Of a stretch of 64,000 bases of DNA, positions 15,184-24,419 are shown one piece after another. Source of the DNA: Dechloromonas sp. Dech2017 (GTDB lineage Bacteria; Pseudomonadota; Gammaproteobacteria; Burkholderiales; Rhodocyclaceae); NCBI GenBank assembly GCA_009469585.1, contig SSXW01000001.1, positions 186,001 to 250,000 on the forward strand, given 5' to 3'. Under the pieces are notes generated by a model that had not been told where the DNA came from, made no database searches, and saw only the letters and a program-made list of their open reading frames with translations. Every line of letters begins with the position of its first letter. Positions within the stretch are counted from its first letter, which is position 1. The translations under genes and the position numbers were made by a program.

Positions 15184-18100
15184 GTTGGGAATTCCATCCG
15201 GCCAAGGCGGCCTTCGCGCAGTACGCGGCGGACTGGGACCGCCTGAACGGTGAGTTGTACGACCATCATCCCTATTTCGACAGCCGTTTCGTCGAACCGC
15301 TGCTCGCGCATTTTGCCAGCGGCCGCGAGCAACTGTGCCTCTACCGGGCGCAGGGAGTCGTGCGTGGCGCGCTGATCCTGGAGCAGCGGGGGTTGGGTCG
15401 ATGGATGGCCTTCCGCCCGGCGCAGGCGCAGATCACGCCCCTGCTGGTTGCCGATGCCGGCTTGTTCGCCAACTTGCTGGCAGCGCTGCCCGGTTTCGCC
15501 TGGAGTCTCGAGTTCCATGCTGTCGACCCGCGTTATGCCCCGGCATTCTCCGGGGCGCCCGGCGAAACCATCGTCTCTAACCATGCCCGAACGATAGGCA
15601 TTGCCCCGGAAATCGGCTTCGAGGCGTATTGGCAGCAGCGTTCGCGGAACCTGCGCAGCAATATCCGCCGCTATACCAACCGCCTGTCTCGGGAAGCTGG
15701 GGAGGCGGGCTTTTCCTGCCTGATGGCGCCCGAGGCCATGCCGGCCGGGGTCCGCCGCTTTGGCGACCTGGAGAGTGCAGGCTGGAAGGCCGAGGTGGGT
15801 ACCGCGGTGGCGATCGACAACGTCCAGGGGAATTTCTATGCCGAGGTGCTGGGCCGTTTCGCCGCCAGCGGCCAGGCTGAGATCTGCGAACTGTCAATCG
15901 GCGGCCAACTGGCGGCATCGCGGCTGCTCATTCGGAGCCCGCACATGCAGGTGATTCTCAAGACAGCCTATGATGAAGCAAAGGGGCGTTTCGCCCCGAG
16001 TCGGCTGTTGCTGCACCGTCTGCTCGAACAGCGCTTGGCCCGGCATCCGCACGAAACCATCGAGTTCTATACCAACGCGACGCGGGAGCAGGCCGAATGG
16101 GCTACCTTTGACAGTCCCATCCAGAACATCCACCTATTTCGCAACGAGGGCGCGATCGTCGCCTACTCCCTGCTCAAGACCTTGCGCCGCGGCCTTGTCG
16201 GCAAGCCGAGAGGCGCTCGGGCGGCCGTTGAGTCGACCACGACGGTCGACATCAATTTCTGCACAAATTTAGAAACCCTGGCCAGGGAAACCGATAGCCT
16301 GGAAGCATTCGCCCCGCACCACAGCATCGAGGAGTCGCTCGACTGGTTCGGTCTATTGCAGCGGCAGGTCTACCCCGCCGACCCGGGCATTCGCTACTAC
16401 TACCTCGCCGATCAGGGGCGTCCGACCATCATCCTGCCCATGCGGCGGATTACACAGGGCGGTGTCCGGATGCTGGAGTCGCTGAGCAACTACTACACTT
16501 CGCTCTATTCCCCCTTGCTCGGCCAGAGCAGCGACACTACCGCCCTTGGCCACCTGTTGGCCGCTGCAACCCGCGAGCAAGGCGGCGCCCACGTCATGCG
16601 CTTCGCGCCGATGGATCCGCAATCCCCGGCTTATGCGGCGCTGCTCAACGAGTTGCGGGCGATCGGCTGGATTCCTTTGACCTTCTTCTGCTTCGGCAAC
16701 TGGTTCCTGCGCGTCGAAGGCGGTTGGGACGACTACCTGCGCAAGCGCAGCGCCAACCTGCGCAGCAGCATCAAGCGGCGCAACCGCGAGTTTGCCGCCG
16801 GGGGCGGCACACTGGAGGTGGTGAGCGGTCCGGATGGCCTCGACGAAGCGATCGCCGCCTTCCAGGAGGTCTACGCGGCGAGCTGGAAGAAACCGGAACC
16901 CTATCCAGACTTCGTGCCCTCCCTGATCCGCCTGCTGGCGGCTCGCGGCATGCTCAGGCTCGGCCTGGCCCGCCTGCAGGGAAAGCCGATTGCCGCCCAA
17001 CTGTGGATCACCGGCCAGAGCAAGGCGAGCATCTACAAGGTCGCCTACCACCATGCCTATGCTGCCATGTCGCCGGGCACCGTGCTGACCAGATTCCTGC
17101 TCCGCCATGCCATCGAGCACGACCGGGTCGGCGAAGTCGACTTCCTGATCGGCGACGACGACTACAAGAAAATCTGGATGAGCGACCGCCGTGAGCGTTG
17201 GGGTATCGTCGCCTTCAATCCCCGCACGTTCGTTGGGTGCGCGCTGATGCTCAGGGAATTGGCCGGGCGGATGGCCAAGGTGGCAGGCCGTCGGCTCGGT
17301 GCGGTGCTGTCGCGCTGCCGGGTCGGGCTGGCCGGGGCCACGTTCCGCCAGCAAACACCCAATAACGAAAAGCTCAACTCCTGCAAAACCCAACGAGAGC
17401 AAACCATGGCCTGGACCATCCTGCCGATCGAGAAATTCAACGAATACGCCGCCCGCTGGGACAGCCTGGTCCGTAAACGGCCCGGCACGCCTTTCCTCGA
17501 GTCGGCCTTCCTGCAACCGCTGCTTGCGGTGTTCGGTAGCGGTAGAGAGTGCCTGTGCCTGCTCGAGGACAACGGTCGCCTGCTCGCCGCCGCCATCATG
17601 CAGCGCGGGCGCAAGGCCATCTGGCAGACCTTCCAGCCTTCGCAACTGCCGCTGGGCGCCTGGATCACCAATGGCGATATCGACCTCATCGAGGCGGCCG
17701 GCAGCCTGCTGGCGCAGTTGCCCGGCCCATCGCTGGCGCTGGGAGCCAGCCAGGTCGACCCCCGCCTGCAGCCCAGGCCGGACGACGGCGCCAGGCTGCG
17801 CACCCAGGATTACATCGCCACCGCCTGGGTCGATGTCGACGGCAGTTTCGACGACTATTGGGAGGCGCGTGGCAAGAACCTCAAGCAAAACACGCGCAAA
17901 CAACGCAACAAGCTGCAAGCCGAAGGCGTCGACACGCGCATCGAGTGCATCATCGATCCGGAGCAGGTGGCCGAGGCCATCGCCGATTACGGCAAGCTGG
18001 AAAGCGCCGGCTGGAAAGGCGCCGACGGCACGGCCATCGCGCCGGACAATGCCCAGGGGCATTTTTACCGGGTCATGCTGGAGAACTACTGTAGCCAGGG

Positions 18101-18443
18101 GCGCGGGCGCATCTACCGCTACTGGTTCGGCGACAAGGTGGTGGCGATGGACCTGTGCATCCATGACGATACCGTGCTGGTCATCCTGAAAACCGCCTAC
18201 GACGAATCCTACAAATCGGTCTCGCCGTCGACGCTGATGCGGCAGGACCAGTTCCAGCAACTGTTCATCGAACGCAAGTTCCAGCGCATCGAATTTTTTG
18301 GCAAGGTCATGGAATGGCATACCCGTTGGACATCCCAAAGCCGAACCATTTATCATGCAACCGCCTATCGCTGGGACTGGCTGAAAACCCTGCATGCTCG
18401 CCGGGCCGCGGCGCAGGATCCAGAGTTGCCGGCCGAGCGTTGA
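15180..18443 (+). CDS. Triple GNAT/FemAB-like (BioF2/CelD-type) acyltransferase fusion
   Basis: 1087 residues read from GTG at 15180 (GTGA overlap with the previous stop), holding three related acyltransferase units. Unit 1 spans about 1-355 (YWQQRSRNLRSNIRRYTNRL, LESAGWKAEVGTAVAIDN, VILKTAYDEA). Unit 2 spans about 357-720 (YLRKRSANLRSSIKRRNREF, YAASWKKPE, YKVAYHHAYAAMSPGTVL). Unit 3 starts at an internal ATG at 17406 (YWEARGKNLKQNTRKQRNKL, LESAGWKGADGTAIAPDN, VILKTAYDESYKSVSPSTL). Units 1 and 3 are closer to each other than to unit 2. The linker before unit 3 (QQTPNNEKLNSCKTQREQT) reads like untranslated spacer, and GAGAG precedes the ATG, so unit 3 may also be made separately. It likely acylates sugars or carriers. 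Confidence 0.85.
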   Translation: MSWEFHPAKAAFAQYAADWDRLNGELYDHHPYFDSRFVEPLLAHFASGREQLCLYRAQGVVRGALILEQRGLGRWMAFRPAQAQITPLLVADAGLFANLLAALPGFAWSLEFHAVDPRYAPAFSGAPGETIVSNHARTIGIAPEIGFEAYWQQRSRNLRSNIRRYTNRLSREAGEAGFSCLMAPEAMPAGVRRFGDLESAGWKAEVGTAVAIDNVQGNFYAEVLGRFAASGQAEICELSIGGQLAASRLLIRSPHMQVILKTAYDEAKGRFAPSRLLLHRLLEQRLARHPHETIEFYTNATREQAEWATFDSPIQNIHLFRNEGAIVAYSLLKTLRRGLVGKPRGARAAVESTTTVDINFCTNLETLARETDSLEAFAPHHSIEESLDWFGLLQRQVYPADPGIRYYYLADQGRPTIILPMRRITQGGVRMLESLSNYYTSLYSPLLGQSSDTTALGHLLAAATREQGGAHVMRFAPMDPQSPAYAALLNELRAIGWIPLTFFCFGNWFLRVEGGWDDYLRKRSANLRSSIKRRNREFAAGGGTLEVVSGPDGLDEAIAAFQEVYAASWKKPEPYPDFVPSLIRLLAARGMLRLGLARLQGKPIAAQLWITGQSKASIYKVAYHHAYAAMSPGTVLTRFLLRHAIEHDRVGEVDFLIGDDDYKKIWMSDRRERWGIVAFNPRTFVGCALMLRELAGRMAKVAGRRLGAVLSRCRVGLAGATFRQQTPNNEKLNSCKTQREQTMAWTILPIEKFNEYAARWDSLVRKRPGTPFLESAFLQPLLAVFGSGRECLCLLEDNGRLLAAAIMQRGRKAIWQTFQPSQLPLGAWITNGDIDLIEAAGSLLAQLPGPSLALGASQVDPRLQPRPDDGARLRTQDYIATAWVDVDGSFDDYWEARGKNLKQNTRKQRNKLQAEGVDTRIECIIDPEQVAEAIADYGKLESAGWKGADGTAIAPDNAQGHFYRVMLENYCSQGRGRIYRYWFGDKVVAMDLCIHDDTVLVILKTAYDESYKSVSPSTLMRQDQFQQLFIERKFQRIEFFGKVMEWHTRWTSQSRTIYHATAYRWDWLKTLHARRAAAQDPELPAER

Positions 18444-18447
18444 TGTC

Positions 18448-19737
18448 ATGATGAACACCTCCCTGATGCCTGAGCTGAAACCGCCAGCAGCCATGAAACG
18501 CGTCCTGATGATCGCCTATCATTTCCCGCCCCTGGCGGGGAGCAGCGGCATCCAGCGCACGCTGCGCTTTGTCCAGCACCTGCCCAAGTTCGGTTGGGAG
18601 CCGCTTGTGCTGTCGGCTGATCCCCGGGCCTACGAGAGAACCAGCGACGACCTGCTGGCCGATGTGCCGCCGGCCACCGTGGTGCGCCGCGCCTTTGCCC
18701 TCGACACCGCCCGCCACCTGTCGATCGCCGGCCGCTACGTCGGCGCCATGGCCCGGCCGGACCGCTGGGTCAGCTGGAAATACGCCGCTGTGCGCGACGG
18801 CCTGCGGATGATCCGCGAATACAAGCCGCAGGCCATCTGGTCGACCTACCCGATAGCCACCGCCCACCTGATCGGTGCCGAACTGCAGCGCCGCAGCGGC
18901 CTGCCGTGGATCGCCGATTTCCGCGACCCGATGGCCCAGGACGGCTATCCGGCCGACCCGCTGACCTGGCAGAGCTACCGGGCCATCGAGGAACACACCC
19001 TGCGCACGGCGCGCTTCTCCACCTTCACCACGCCCGGTGCCGCCCGCACTTATCTGGCGCGCTATCCGGTCGACGGCGGGCGGGTGACGGTGCTGGAAAA
19101 CGGCTACGACGAGGAAACCTTCGCTGCCGCGGCCAACGGGGGCGGGGAAAGGCGGGCCTTGCACCCGGGGGCGATCACGCTGCTCCACAGCGGCATCGTC
19201 TATCCGGACGAACGCGATCCAACGCAGTTCTTCGAGGCGCTTGGGCAACTCAAGGCCAGCGGCGCGATCGGCGCCGGCAGCCTGGTCGTCCGCTTTCGTG
19301 CCTCGGTCCATGACGAATTGCTGCAGTCGCTGGCCGCCCGCTACGACGTGGCCGAATTCATCGACTGCCAGCCGCCGGTGCCCTATCGCCAGGCGCTGGC
19401 CGAGATGCTCGACGCCGACGGCCTGCTGGTCATGCAGGCGGCTAACTGCAACGAGCAGATTCCAGCCAAGATCTACGAATACCTGCGCGCCAACCGTCCG
19501 ATCCTGACGCTGACCGACCCTCAGGGCGATACCGCAACGACGCTGCGCGCGGCTGGTGCGACCGACATCGCCCGGCTCGACTCGGCCGCCGACATCGGCC
19601 GCATCCTGCCGGCTTTCCTGGCGGCGATCCGCGAGGGCAGGGCAGCACTACCGCACCGGCAGGCCGTCGCCAACGCCTCGCGGGAAGGGCGGACGGCGCA
19701 ACTGGCCGGATTGCTCGATATGGCGACGGGGTCCTGA
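18448..19737 (+). CDS. Glycosyltransferase, GT4-like (GT-B fold)
   Basis: About 429 residues: an N-terminal Rossmann entry (MKRVLMIAYHFPPLAGSSGIQRTLRF), IADFRDPMAQDGYP, VTVLENGYDEETF at the domain junction, and a C-terminal donor domain (LLHSGIVYPDERDP, QIPAKIYEYLRANRPILTL). ATGs at 18448 and 18451 are both possible; MKRVLMIAYHF at 18493 is an alternative start. It is a cytoplasmic sugar transferase expected to extend the lipid-linked repeat unit. It begins 4 bp after the acyltransferase fusion. Confidence 0.88.
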   Translation: MMNTSLMPELKPPAAMKRVLMIAYHFPPLAGSSGIQRTLRFVQHLPKFGWEPLVLSADPRAYERTSDDLLADVPPATVVRRAFALDTARHLSIAGRYVGAMARPDRWVSWKYAAVRDGLRMIREYKPQAIWSTYPIATAHLIGAELQRRSGLPWIADFRDPMAQDGYPADPLTWQSYRAIEEHTLRTARFSTFTTPGAARTYLARYPVDGGRVTVLENGYDEETFAAAANGGGERRALHPGAITLLHSGIVYPDERDPTQFFEALGQLKASGAIGAGSLVVRFRASVHDELLQSLAARYDVAEFIDCQPPVPYRQALAEMLDADGLLVMQAANCNEQIPAKIYEYLRANRPILTLTDPQGDTATTLRAAGATDIARLDSAADIGRILPAFLAAIREGRAALPHRQAVANASREGRTAQLAGLLDMATGS

Positions 19738-20053
19738 GACCACGATGCTAGGCCTTGCCTATCCCGCCGATATCAACGCCAGCGCGCGAGACGGATAGGT
19801 GTTTTGATGGCCAAGGAAAATTTCATTTTTGGGCAATTTTTCCTGTTGACCGCGGGAATGTTGTGGCAACTTGATCGTGTCACGCTCCGAGCGTATCGAC
19901 GATCGCCATTTCTATCCGCTGCGCCACTCTATGCCATCGTTGGAAGCAGGTGGCAGTGATGGAAGGCAAGGCGCAAGCGGTGCCCGATATCCGGATAGAA
20001 TCTCGAGGCATGATGCCGATGTTCTTGAACACCAGCCGGAAAATCGAATCGAC
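19738..20053. other. 316-bp gap between glycosyltransferase and methyltransferase
   Basis: No gene supported. The reading frame of the methyltransferase stays open upstream to 19871, but the extra residues lack family similarity and are low in hydrophobic order. The AT-rich stretch near 19805-19865 may carry a promoter (TTGACC near 19846), but no convincing -10 was found. Confidence 0.5.
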
Positions 20054-20833
20054 ATGTTGTCCAATCTAGCTGAATACCGGGCCAGCGCGGCCGAGCGTGA
20101 GCGCGTAGCCGACCTGTTTTCCCTTCTGCCAGGGAGAGGCGAACGGGCCCTCGACGTTGGAGCTCGTGACTGCTACCTATCGAAAATGCTGGCCGAGCGT
20201 TTCCAGCGTGTCGTCGCCCTCGATCTCGAACGCCCTGAGGTGGACCACCCAGCCATCGACCCGGTTGCCGGCAGCGTCGCTAGTCTACCGTTCGAGGACA
20301 ACCAGTTCGATGTCGTACTCTGTGCCGAAGTCCTCGAACACATTCCCGAGCACTTGCTGGCCCGGGCCTGCTCGGAAATCGCCCGGGTGGCCAGGGGGCA
20401 AGTGGTGATTGGTGTCCCATATCGCCAGGATCTGCGTAGCGGGCGCACGACTTGCCAACAATGTGGCAAGAGCAATCCGCCATGGGGGCATGTGAATAGT
20501 TTTGACGAAACCCGCCTGCGCTCGCTGTTCGGCGCACTGACTTGGCAGAAATCCAGTTTCGTCGGAACGACCACCGATAGCACCAACTGGCTTTCTGCTG
20601 CATTGCTCAATTTCGCCGGCAACCCCTTTGGCACCTGGGAGCAGGACGAGGCCTGTGTGCACTGCGGCAGTGCGATCGGTTCCCCAGAAACACGTACGCC
20701 TGTGCAGCGAGTCGCCACCCGCCTCGCCTTCGTGCTCAACCGCCTGCAAGCGCGTTTTGTCGAGCCGCGAGGTAACTGGATCCATGTCCTTTTCTCGAAA
20801 CCTTCGGCCGTGGATTGCTCGGTTTCACAATGA
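20054..20833 (+). CDS. Class I SAM-dependent methyltransferase with zinc-binding cysteines
   Basis: 259 residues from the ATG at 20054 (MLSNLAEYRASAAERERV). SAM motif I is RALDVGARDCYLSKML, the acidic loop VVALDLERPE, and motif IV FDVVLCAEVLEHIPEHLL. Two CxxC pairs (TTCQQCGKSNPPWGH and EACVHCGSAIG) suggest a small zinc ribbon inserted in the C-terminal half. Its stop overlaps the start of the asparagine-synthase-like gene (ATGA), so they are coupled. It probably methylates a sugar or glycan precursor; the substrate is unknown. Confidence 0.85.
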   Translation: MLSNLAEYRASAAERERVADLFSLLPGRGERALDVGARDCYLSKMLAERFQRVVALDLERPEVDHPAIDPVAGSVASLPFEDNQFDVVLCAEVLEHIPEHLLARACSEIARVARGQVVIGVPYRQDLRSGRTTCQQCGKSNPPWGHVNSFDETRLRSLFGALTWQKSSFVGTTTDSTNWLSAALLNFAGNPFGTWEQDEACVHCGSAIGSPETRTPVQRVATRLAFVLNRLQARFVEPRGNWIHVLFSKPSAVDCSVSQ

Positions 20834-22527
20834 CGATGAATACAATAATGCGCGAATTCGAACCCAGGGTTTCCCGTTCAACCTTCAGCCGCGGCGCCTT
20901 CCGCTTCAAGGATAGCGAACTGCAGCAGATGGCTGGCGACAGGGGAGAGGTGGTGGCCTGGAGCGAGGCTTACCGCCGAGCAGGGGCAGACGCACCGCTG
21001 AACGTCTCTGGAGATTTCGCAGTAGCGATTCCTACCCCGATGGGCGGTATATTTCTGGCAGTCGACCGCTTTGCCATTCAATCGGTTTGCTACCGGATCA
21101 AAAACGGGCAACTGCTAGTCGCCGAGCGTGCCGACGACCTGGCAGGCACCGATACGGAACTCGATCCACAGGCGCTATACGACTACCTCTACTTCCACAT
21201 GATCCCGGCACCGCGGACGGTGTTCAAGGATATTTTCCGCCTCCCAGCCGGCCATTACGCCTTGTTCGAAAACGGTCGCCTGACCGTCGCGCCGTGGTGG
21301 AAGCCGCATTTTGAGGAGAGCCGGCGAGCAACATTCGGGGAACTGAAGTCCGAATTCCGCCAGATCCTGCTCGACGCGGTTCGCGACCGACTCGATGGAG
21401 AAACCACCGGTTGTTTTCTCAGCGGTGGTACCGATAGCTCGACGGTTGCCGGGCTGCTACGGGAAGTCACCGGACAACCGGCGAAGGCATTCTCCATCGG
21501 TTTCGAGGCGGCTGGCTACGATGAGATGGAATACGCCCGCATCGCCGCCCGCCACTTCGGCGCCGAGCACCACGAATACTACGTCACGCCGGATGACCTG
21601 GTGCGCAGCATTCCCGAGGTGGCTGCGTCCTATGATCAGCCATTCGGCAATTCCTCCGTTGTCCCGGCCTTCTATTGTGCCAAGGCGGCGCGAGAAGCTG
21701 GCCTGACCAGGATTCTGGCGGGCGACGGCGGCGACGAACTGTTCGGTGGCAACACCCGCTACGCCAAGCAACGGGTCTTCGGGGCTTACGAGATGATTCC
21801 CGGCTTTCTGCGCCGCGGCCTGCTCGAACCGCTGCTGACCGGAACGACGCTGCCGGGCAAACTTCCCGGCATCAAGAAGGCTGTCAGTTACGTCGAGCAG
21901 GCCAGCGTGCCGATGCCGGACCGCATGCAGATGTACAACCTCCTAACCCGCCTGGGTCTCGCCGAAGTGTTGACGCCAGAGTTCCTGGCTCAGGTTGATC
22001 CGCAGGATACCCTGCGCCAGCAGCGCCAAACCTACGGTACAGGTGATGGGCGGGCGCTGGTCAATCGCATGCTCTGGTACGACTGGAAATACACCCTGGC
22101 TGACAACGACCTGCCCAAGGTGCTGGGTGCCACCAGCCTGGCCGGGCTGGAGGTTGGCTTTCCGCTACTTGACGACCGGTTGGTCGATTTTTCGTTGCGC
22201 CTCGATCCAGAACTCAAACTCAAAGGTTTGACCCTGCGCTGGTTCTTCAAGGAGGCGCTGAAGGATTTCCTGCCGCCTGAGATTATTACCAAGAAAAAGC
22301 ACGGCTTCGGGCTGCCGTTTGGGGTTTGGGCGGTGGAGCATATTGGGCTACGGGAACTGGCAATCGAGTCGCTCGATTACTTGCGGGCGGGGCAGATAGT
22401 GCGAGCCGATTTTCTCGATCGACTGATCAAGGACTATCTTCCGCAGCATCCCGGTTATTACGGTGAACTGGTGTGGATACTGATGATGCTGGCCCAATGG
22501 ATGGAAGCTGCGAAGCGGCGGTCCTGA
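20830..22527 (+). CDS. Asparagine-synthase-like amidotransferase lacking the N-terminal Cys
   Basis: 565 residues. The N-terminal domain resembles a class II glutaminase (SGDFAVAIPTPMGGIFLAVDRFAIQSVCYRI, and the PAPRTVFKDIFRLPAGHY segment usual in this family) but starts MTMNTIMREF, so the nucleophilic Cys2 is missing. The synthetase domain is intact: the PP-loop GCFLSGGTDSSTVAGLL, YDQPFGNSSVVPAFY, ILAGDGGDELFGGNTRY and KKKHGFGLPFGVW. It may use ammonia or another amine, or form a different amide on the polymer. It is coupled to the methyltransferase by an ATGA overlap. Confidence 0.88.
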   Translation: MTMNTIMREFEPRVSRSTFSRGAFRFKDSELQQMAGDRGEVVAWSEAYRRAGADAPLNVSGDFAVAIPTPMGGIFLAVDRFAIQSVCYRIKNGQLLVAERADDLAGTDTELDPQALYDYLYFHMIPAPRTVFKDIFRLPAGHYALFENGRLTVAPWWKPHFEESRRATFGELKSEFRQILLDAVRDRLDGETTGCFLSGGTDSSTVAGLLREVTGQPAKAFSIGFEAAGYDEMEYARIAARHFGAEHHEYYVTPDDLVRSIPEVAASYDQPFGNSSVVPAFYCAKAAREAGLTRILAGDGGDELFGGNTRYAKQRVFGAYEMIPGFLRRGLLEPLLTGTTLPGKLPGIKKAVSYVEQASVPMPDRMQMYNLLTRLGLAEVLTPEFLAQVDPQDTLRQQRQTYGTGDGRALVNRMLWYDWKYTLADNDLPKVLGATSLAGLEVGFPLLDDRLVDFSLRLDPELKLKGLTLRWFFKEALKDFLPPEIITKKKHGFGLPFGVWAVEHIGLRELAIESLDYLRAGQIVRADFLDRLIKDYLPQHPGYYGELVWILMMLAQWMEAAKRRS

Positions 22528-22578
22528 AATCCAGGCTAGGGAGCGGTGCTCGCAGCCATTCACCACGGTTTATGCCTT

Positions 22579-23457
22579 ATGTTCAAATCAACAGCCCATG
22601 GCATTTATTGGACGCTATTAATGATGATGTTTAAGAAGCTTCCCGTATATCTCCGGGAATTCGGTGTCGGCGCAGGAACGATGATCTTCCGAGCGGTCGA
22701 GGTGGCCTCGAGGGATGATTCGGGACGGATCCTTTCTCTTTCAGTTCCAGGCTATGGGCACCGGATATTCGTCAGAGACACGGTGGCTGACAGAAGTACC
22801 TTCTGGCAATGCTTGGTTCAGCGGCAATATGACCTTCGCCGGTTTCCGCAACATGCCCGCCTGATCGAGCAGTATGAGGAAAGCTTGCGACAAGGAAAAA
22901 GGCCGTTAATTATCGATTGCGGAGCCAATATTGGATTGGCAGCGGCTTGGTTCGCACGGGAATTTCCGGAGGCCAGCATAGTTTGCATCGAACCCGACGA
23001 TGCCAATCTGGAACTGCTGCGTATGAACACCCGCTCATTTGAGGGGAGGGTCACGATCATCAAAGGAGGCGTTTGGAACAAGCCCGGTACTTTGAGAATT
23101 GTCAATCCTGACTCTGGGGCCGCCGCATTCCGCGTCGACTATTCGGAGGAGTCTAATGTCCCCGGAGCAATTCAGGCATACACCGTCAACGATCTCTGCA
23201 GTTTTGGTGGTTCGGACTATCCGCTGGTAGTTAAGCTCGATATCGAGGGCTCGCAGGCGCAGTTATTTGCGAGCGATACCGATTGGGTGGGCAGAACTGG
23301 TCTTATCACGCTGGAGTTGGATGACTGGCTGCTGCCATGGCAGGGAACCAGCCGAAATTTCTTCACCTGTCTTTCCTGCTATCCCTTTGACTATCTGCTG
23401 GGAGGGGAGAGTATCTTCTGCTTCCGGGATAGCACTTCTCAGACTGGGTACCCTTGA
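22579..23457 (+). CDS. FkbM-family methyltransferase
   Basis: About 292 residues. Motif I is LIIDCGANIGLAAAWFA, followed by VCIEPDDANLELLRMN and VVKLDIEGSQAQLF, all standard for FkbM O-methyltransferases. The start is uncertain: ATG at 22579 (MFKSTAHGIYW) or the ATG run near 22621. It ends the plus-strand unit and overlaps by 19 bp the 3' end of the convergent deacetylase gene. The codon usage is slightly less GC-rich than the neighbours upstream. It likely methylates a sugar hydroxyl. Confidence 0.85.
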   Translation: MFKSTAHGIYWTLLMMMFKKLPVYLREFGVGAGTMIFRAVEVASRDDSGRILSLSVPGYGHRIFVRDTVADRSTFWQCLVQRQYDLRRFPQHARLIEQYEESLRQGKRPLIIDCGANIGLAAAWFAREFPEASIVCIEPDDANLELLRMNTRSFEGRVTIIKGGVWNKPGTLRIVNPDSGAAAFRVDYSEESNVPGAIQAYTVNDLCSFGGSDYPLVVKLDIEGSQAQLFASDTDWVGRTGLITLELDDWLLPWQGTSRNFFTCLSCYPFDYLLGGESIFCFRDSTSQTGYP

Positions 23458-24416
23458 GAGGCATGGCGACCTCGCCACAGTTCCATCAGGTTCCGCGCGG
23501 CAAAGCGCAGCGGGCTCCTGTCCCACGGCGTGAAACGCGGTAGCTGGAATATTTTTGCTGATGCGACATGAGCAAATCGCGGTTCTGTCGTTACTGCTGC
23601 CTCGAATCCGATCTGCTTGACCATTGTCGCGTGACGGTCCGACCAATCCCGTTTCGGGGCACCGTTGGGGTAGGCAAAGACATGTACCCGACTGCCAAGG
23701 ATTGATTCGAGTTCGCACTTTCCTTGTTCAATCTCGGCATAGGCGAGTGTATCGGGAAGGCGTTCCAGTATTGGGTGGGTGTGGGTGTGGGCACCGATTT
23801 CCGCACCCGATGCCATGAGGGTTTGCAACTCCATGCGCGTCATCATCAGGTTGCTTGCGGCAGGGAGTCCGGCCCGAAGAGCAATCTGTCTGGCGATATC
23901 AGTGCGCTGCGAGTGCTCGAAATATTTCAATTTCCCCAACACTGCTTGATAACAGCGAATTCTGGAGAGGGTATCGCTCAGATTGTGGGTGCCTAGCCCG
24001 AGTGCTCCTAGATCGAATTCACCAGGCGGCAATACCCTCACCGTCTCGATAATGTCGTCGTTCCACATGCGCCCGCCGTTGAGAAAGGCGGTGGCAATGA
24101 AGAATGTCGCCGGCAGGGCATACCGTTGAAGGATCGGCCAGGCAACCTGAAAGTTATCGGCGTAACCGTCGTCGAATGTGATGGTCGCAGCGGCGGCAGG
24201 TAGCGTTCCGGCTTGCAGCCGACACACGGCTTCGCCGAGAGGTAGGACATTATAGGTGCGGGCGAAGTAGCGGGCCATCCACGTGAACTGCTCGGCCGAA
24301 GGTTCGAACGGCAACAGCGGATCGGCATCGAGCAGTACGCGATGAAAGATGAAAATGCTCAGCTGGCCCTTGTTTCCGGCAGGCGATAGTAGCCGATACA
24401 GAGTTCTCGGAAGCAT
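23439..24416 (-). CDS. Polysaccharide deacetylase (NodB family)
   Basis: 325 residues. Motif 1 is ATITFDDGYADNF (catalytic base and metal Asp) and motif 2 is GAEIGAHTHTHPIL (metal His pair). The start FIFHRVLLDADPLLPFEPSAEQF is typical of deacetylases acting on polysaccharides. No signal peptide is evident. It is the last gene of the long minus-strand block, 3 bp after the glycosyltransferase-like gene. It is distinct from the XrtA-specific deacetylase at 45580. Confidence 0.9.
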   Translation of the reverse strand: MLPRTLYRLLSPAGNKGQLSIFIFHRVLLDADPLLPFEPSAEQFTWMARYFARTYNVLPLGEAVCRLQAGTLPAAAATITFDDGYADNFQVAWPILQRYALPATFFIATAFLNGGRMWNDDIIETVRVLPPGEFDLGALGLGTHNLSDTLSRIRCYQAVLGKLKYFEHSQRTDIARQIALRAGLPAASNLMMTRMELQTLMASGAEIGAHTHTHPILERLPDTLAYAEIEQGKCELESILGSRVHVFAYPNGAPKRDWSDRHATMVKQIGFEAAVTTEPRFAHVASAKIFQLPRFTPWDRSPLRFAARNLMELWRGRHASQGYPV

Positions 24417-24419
24417 GGA

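Noticed and set aside
16353-18494. A 713-codon open frame on the minus strand
   Set aside because: It is the antisense of the acyltransferase fusion; its residues are dominated by Gly, Ala, Asp and Arg without motifs, as expected for a GC-rich shadow frame.
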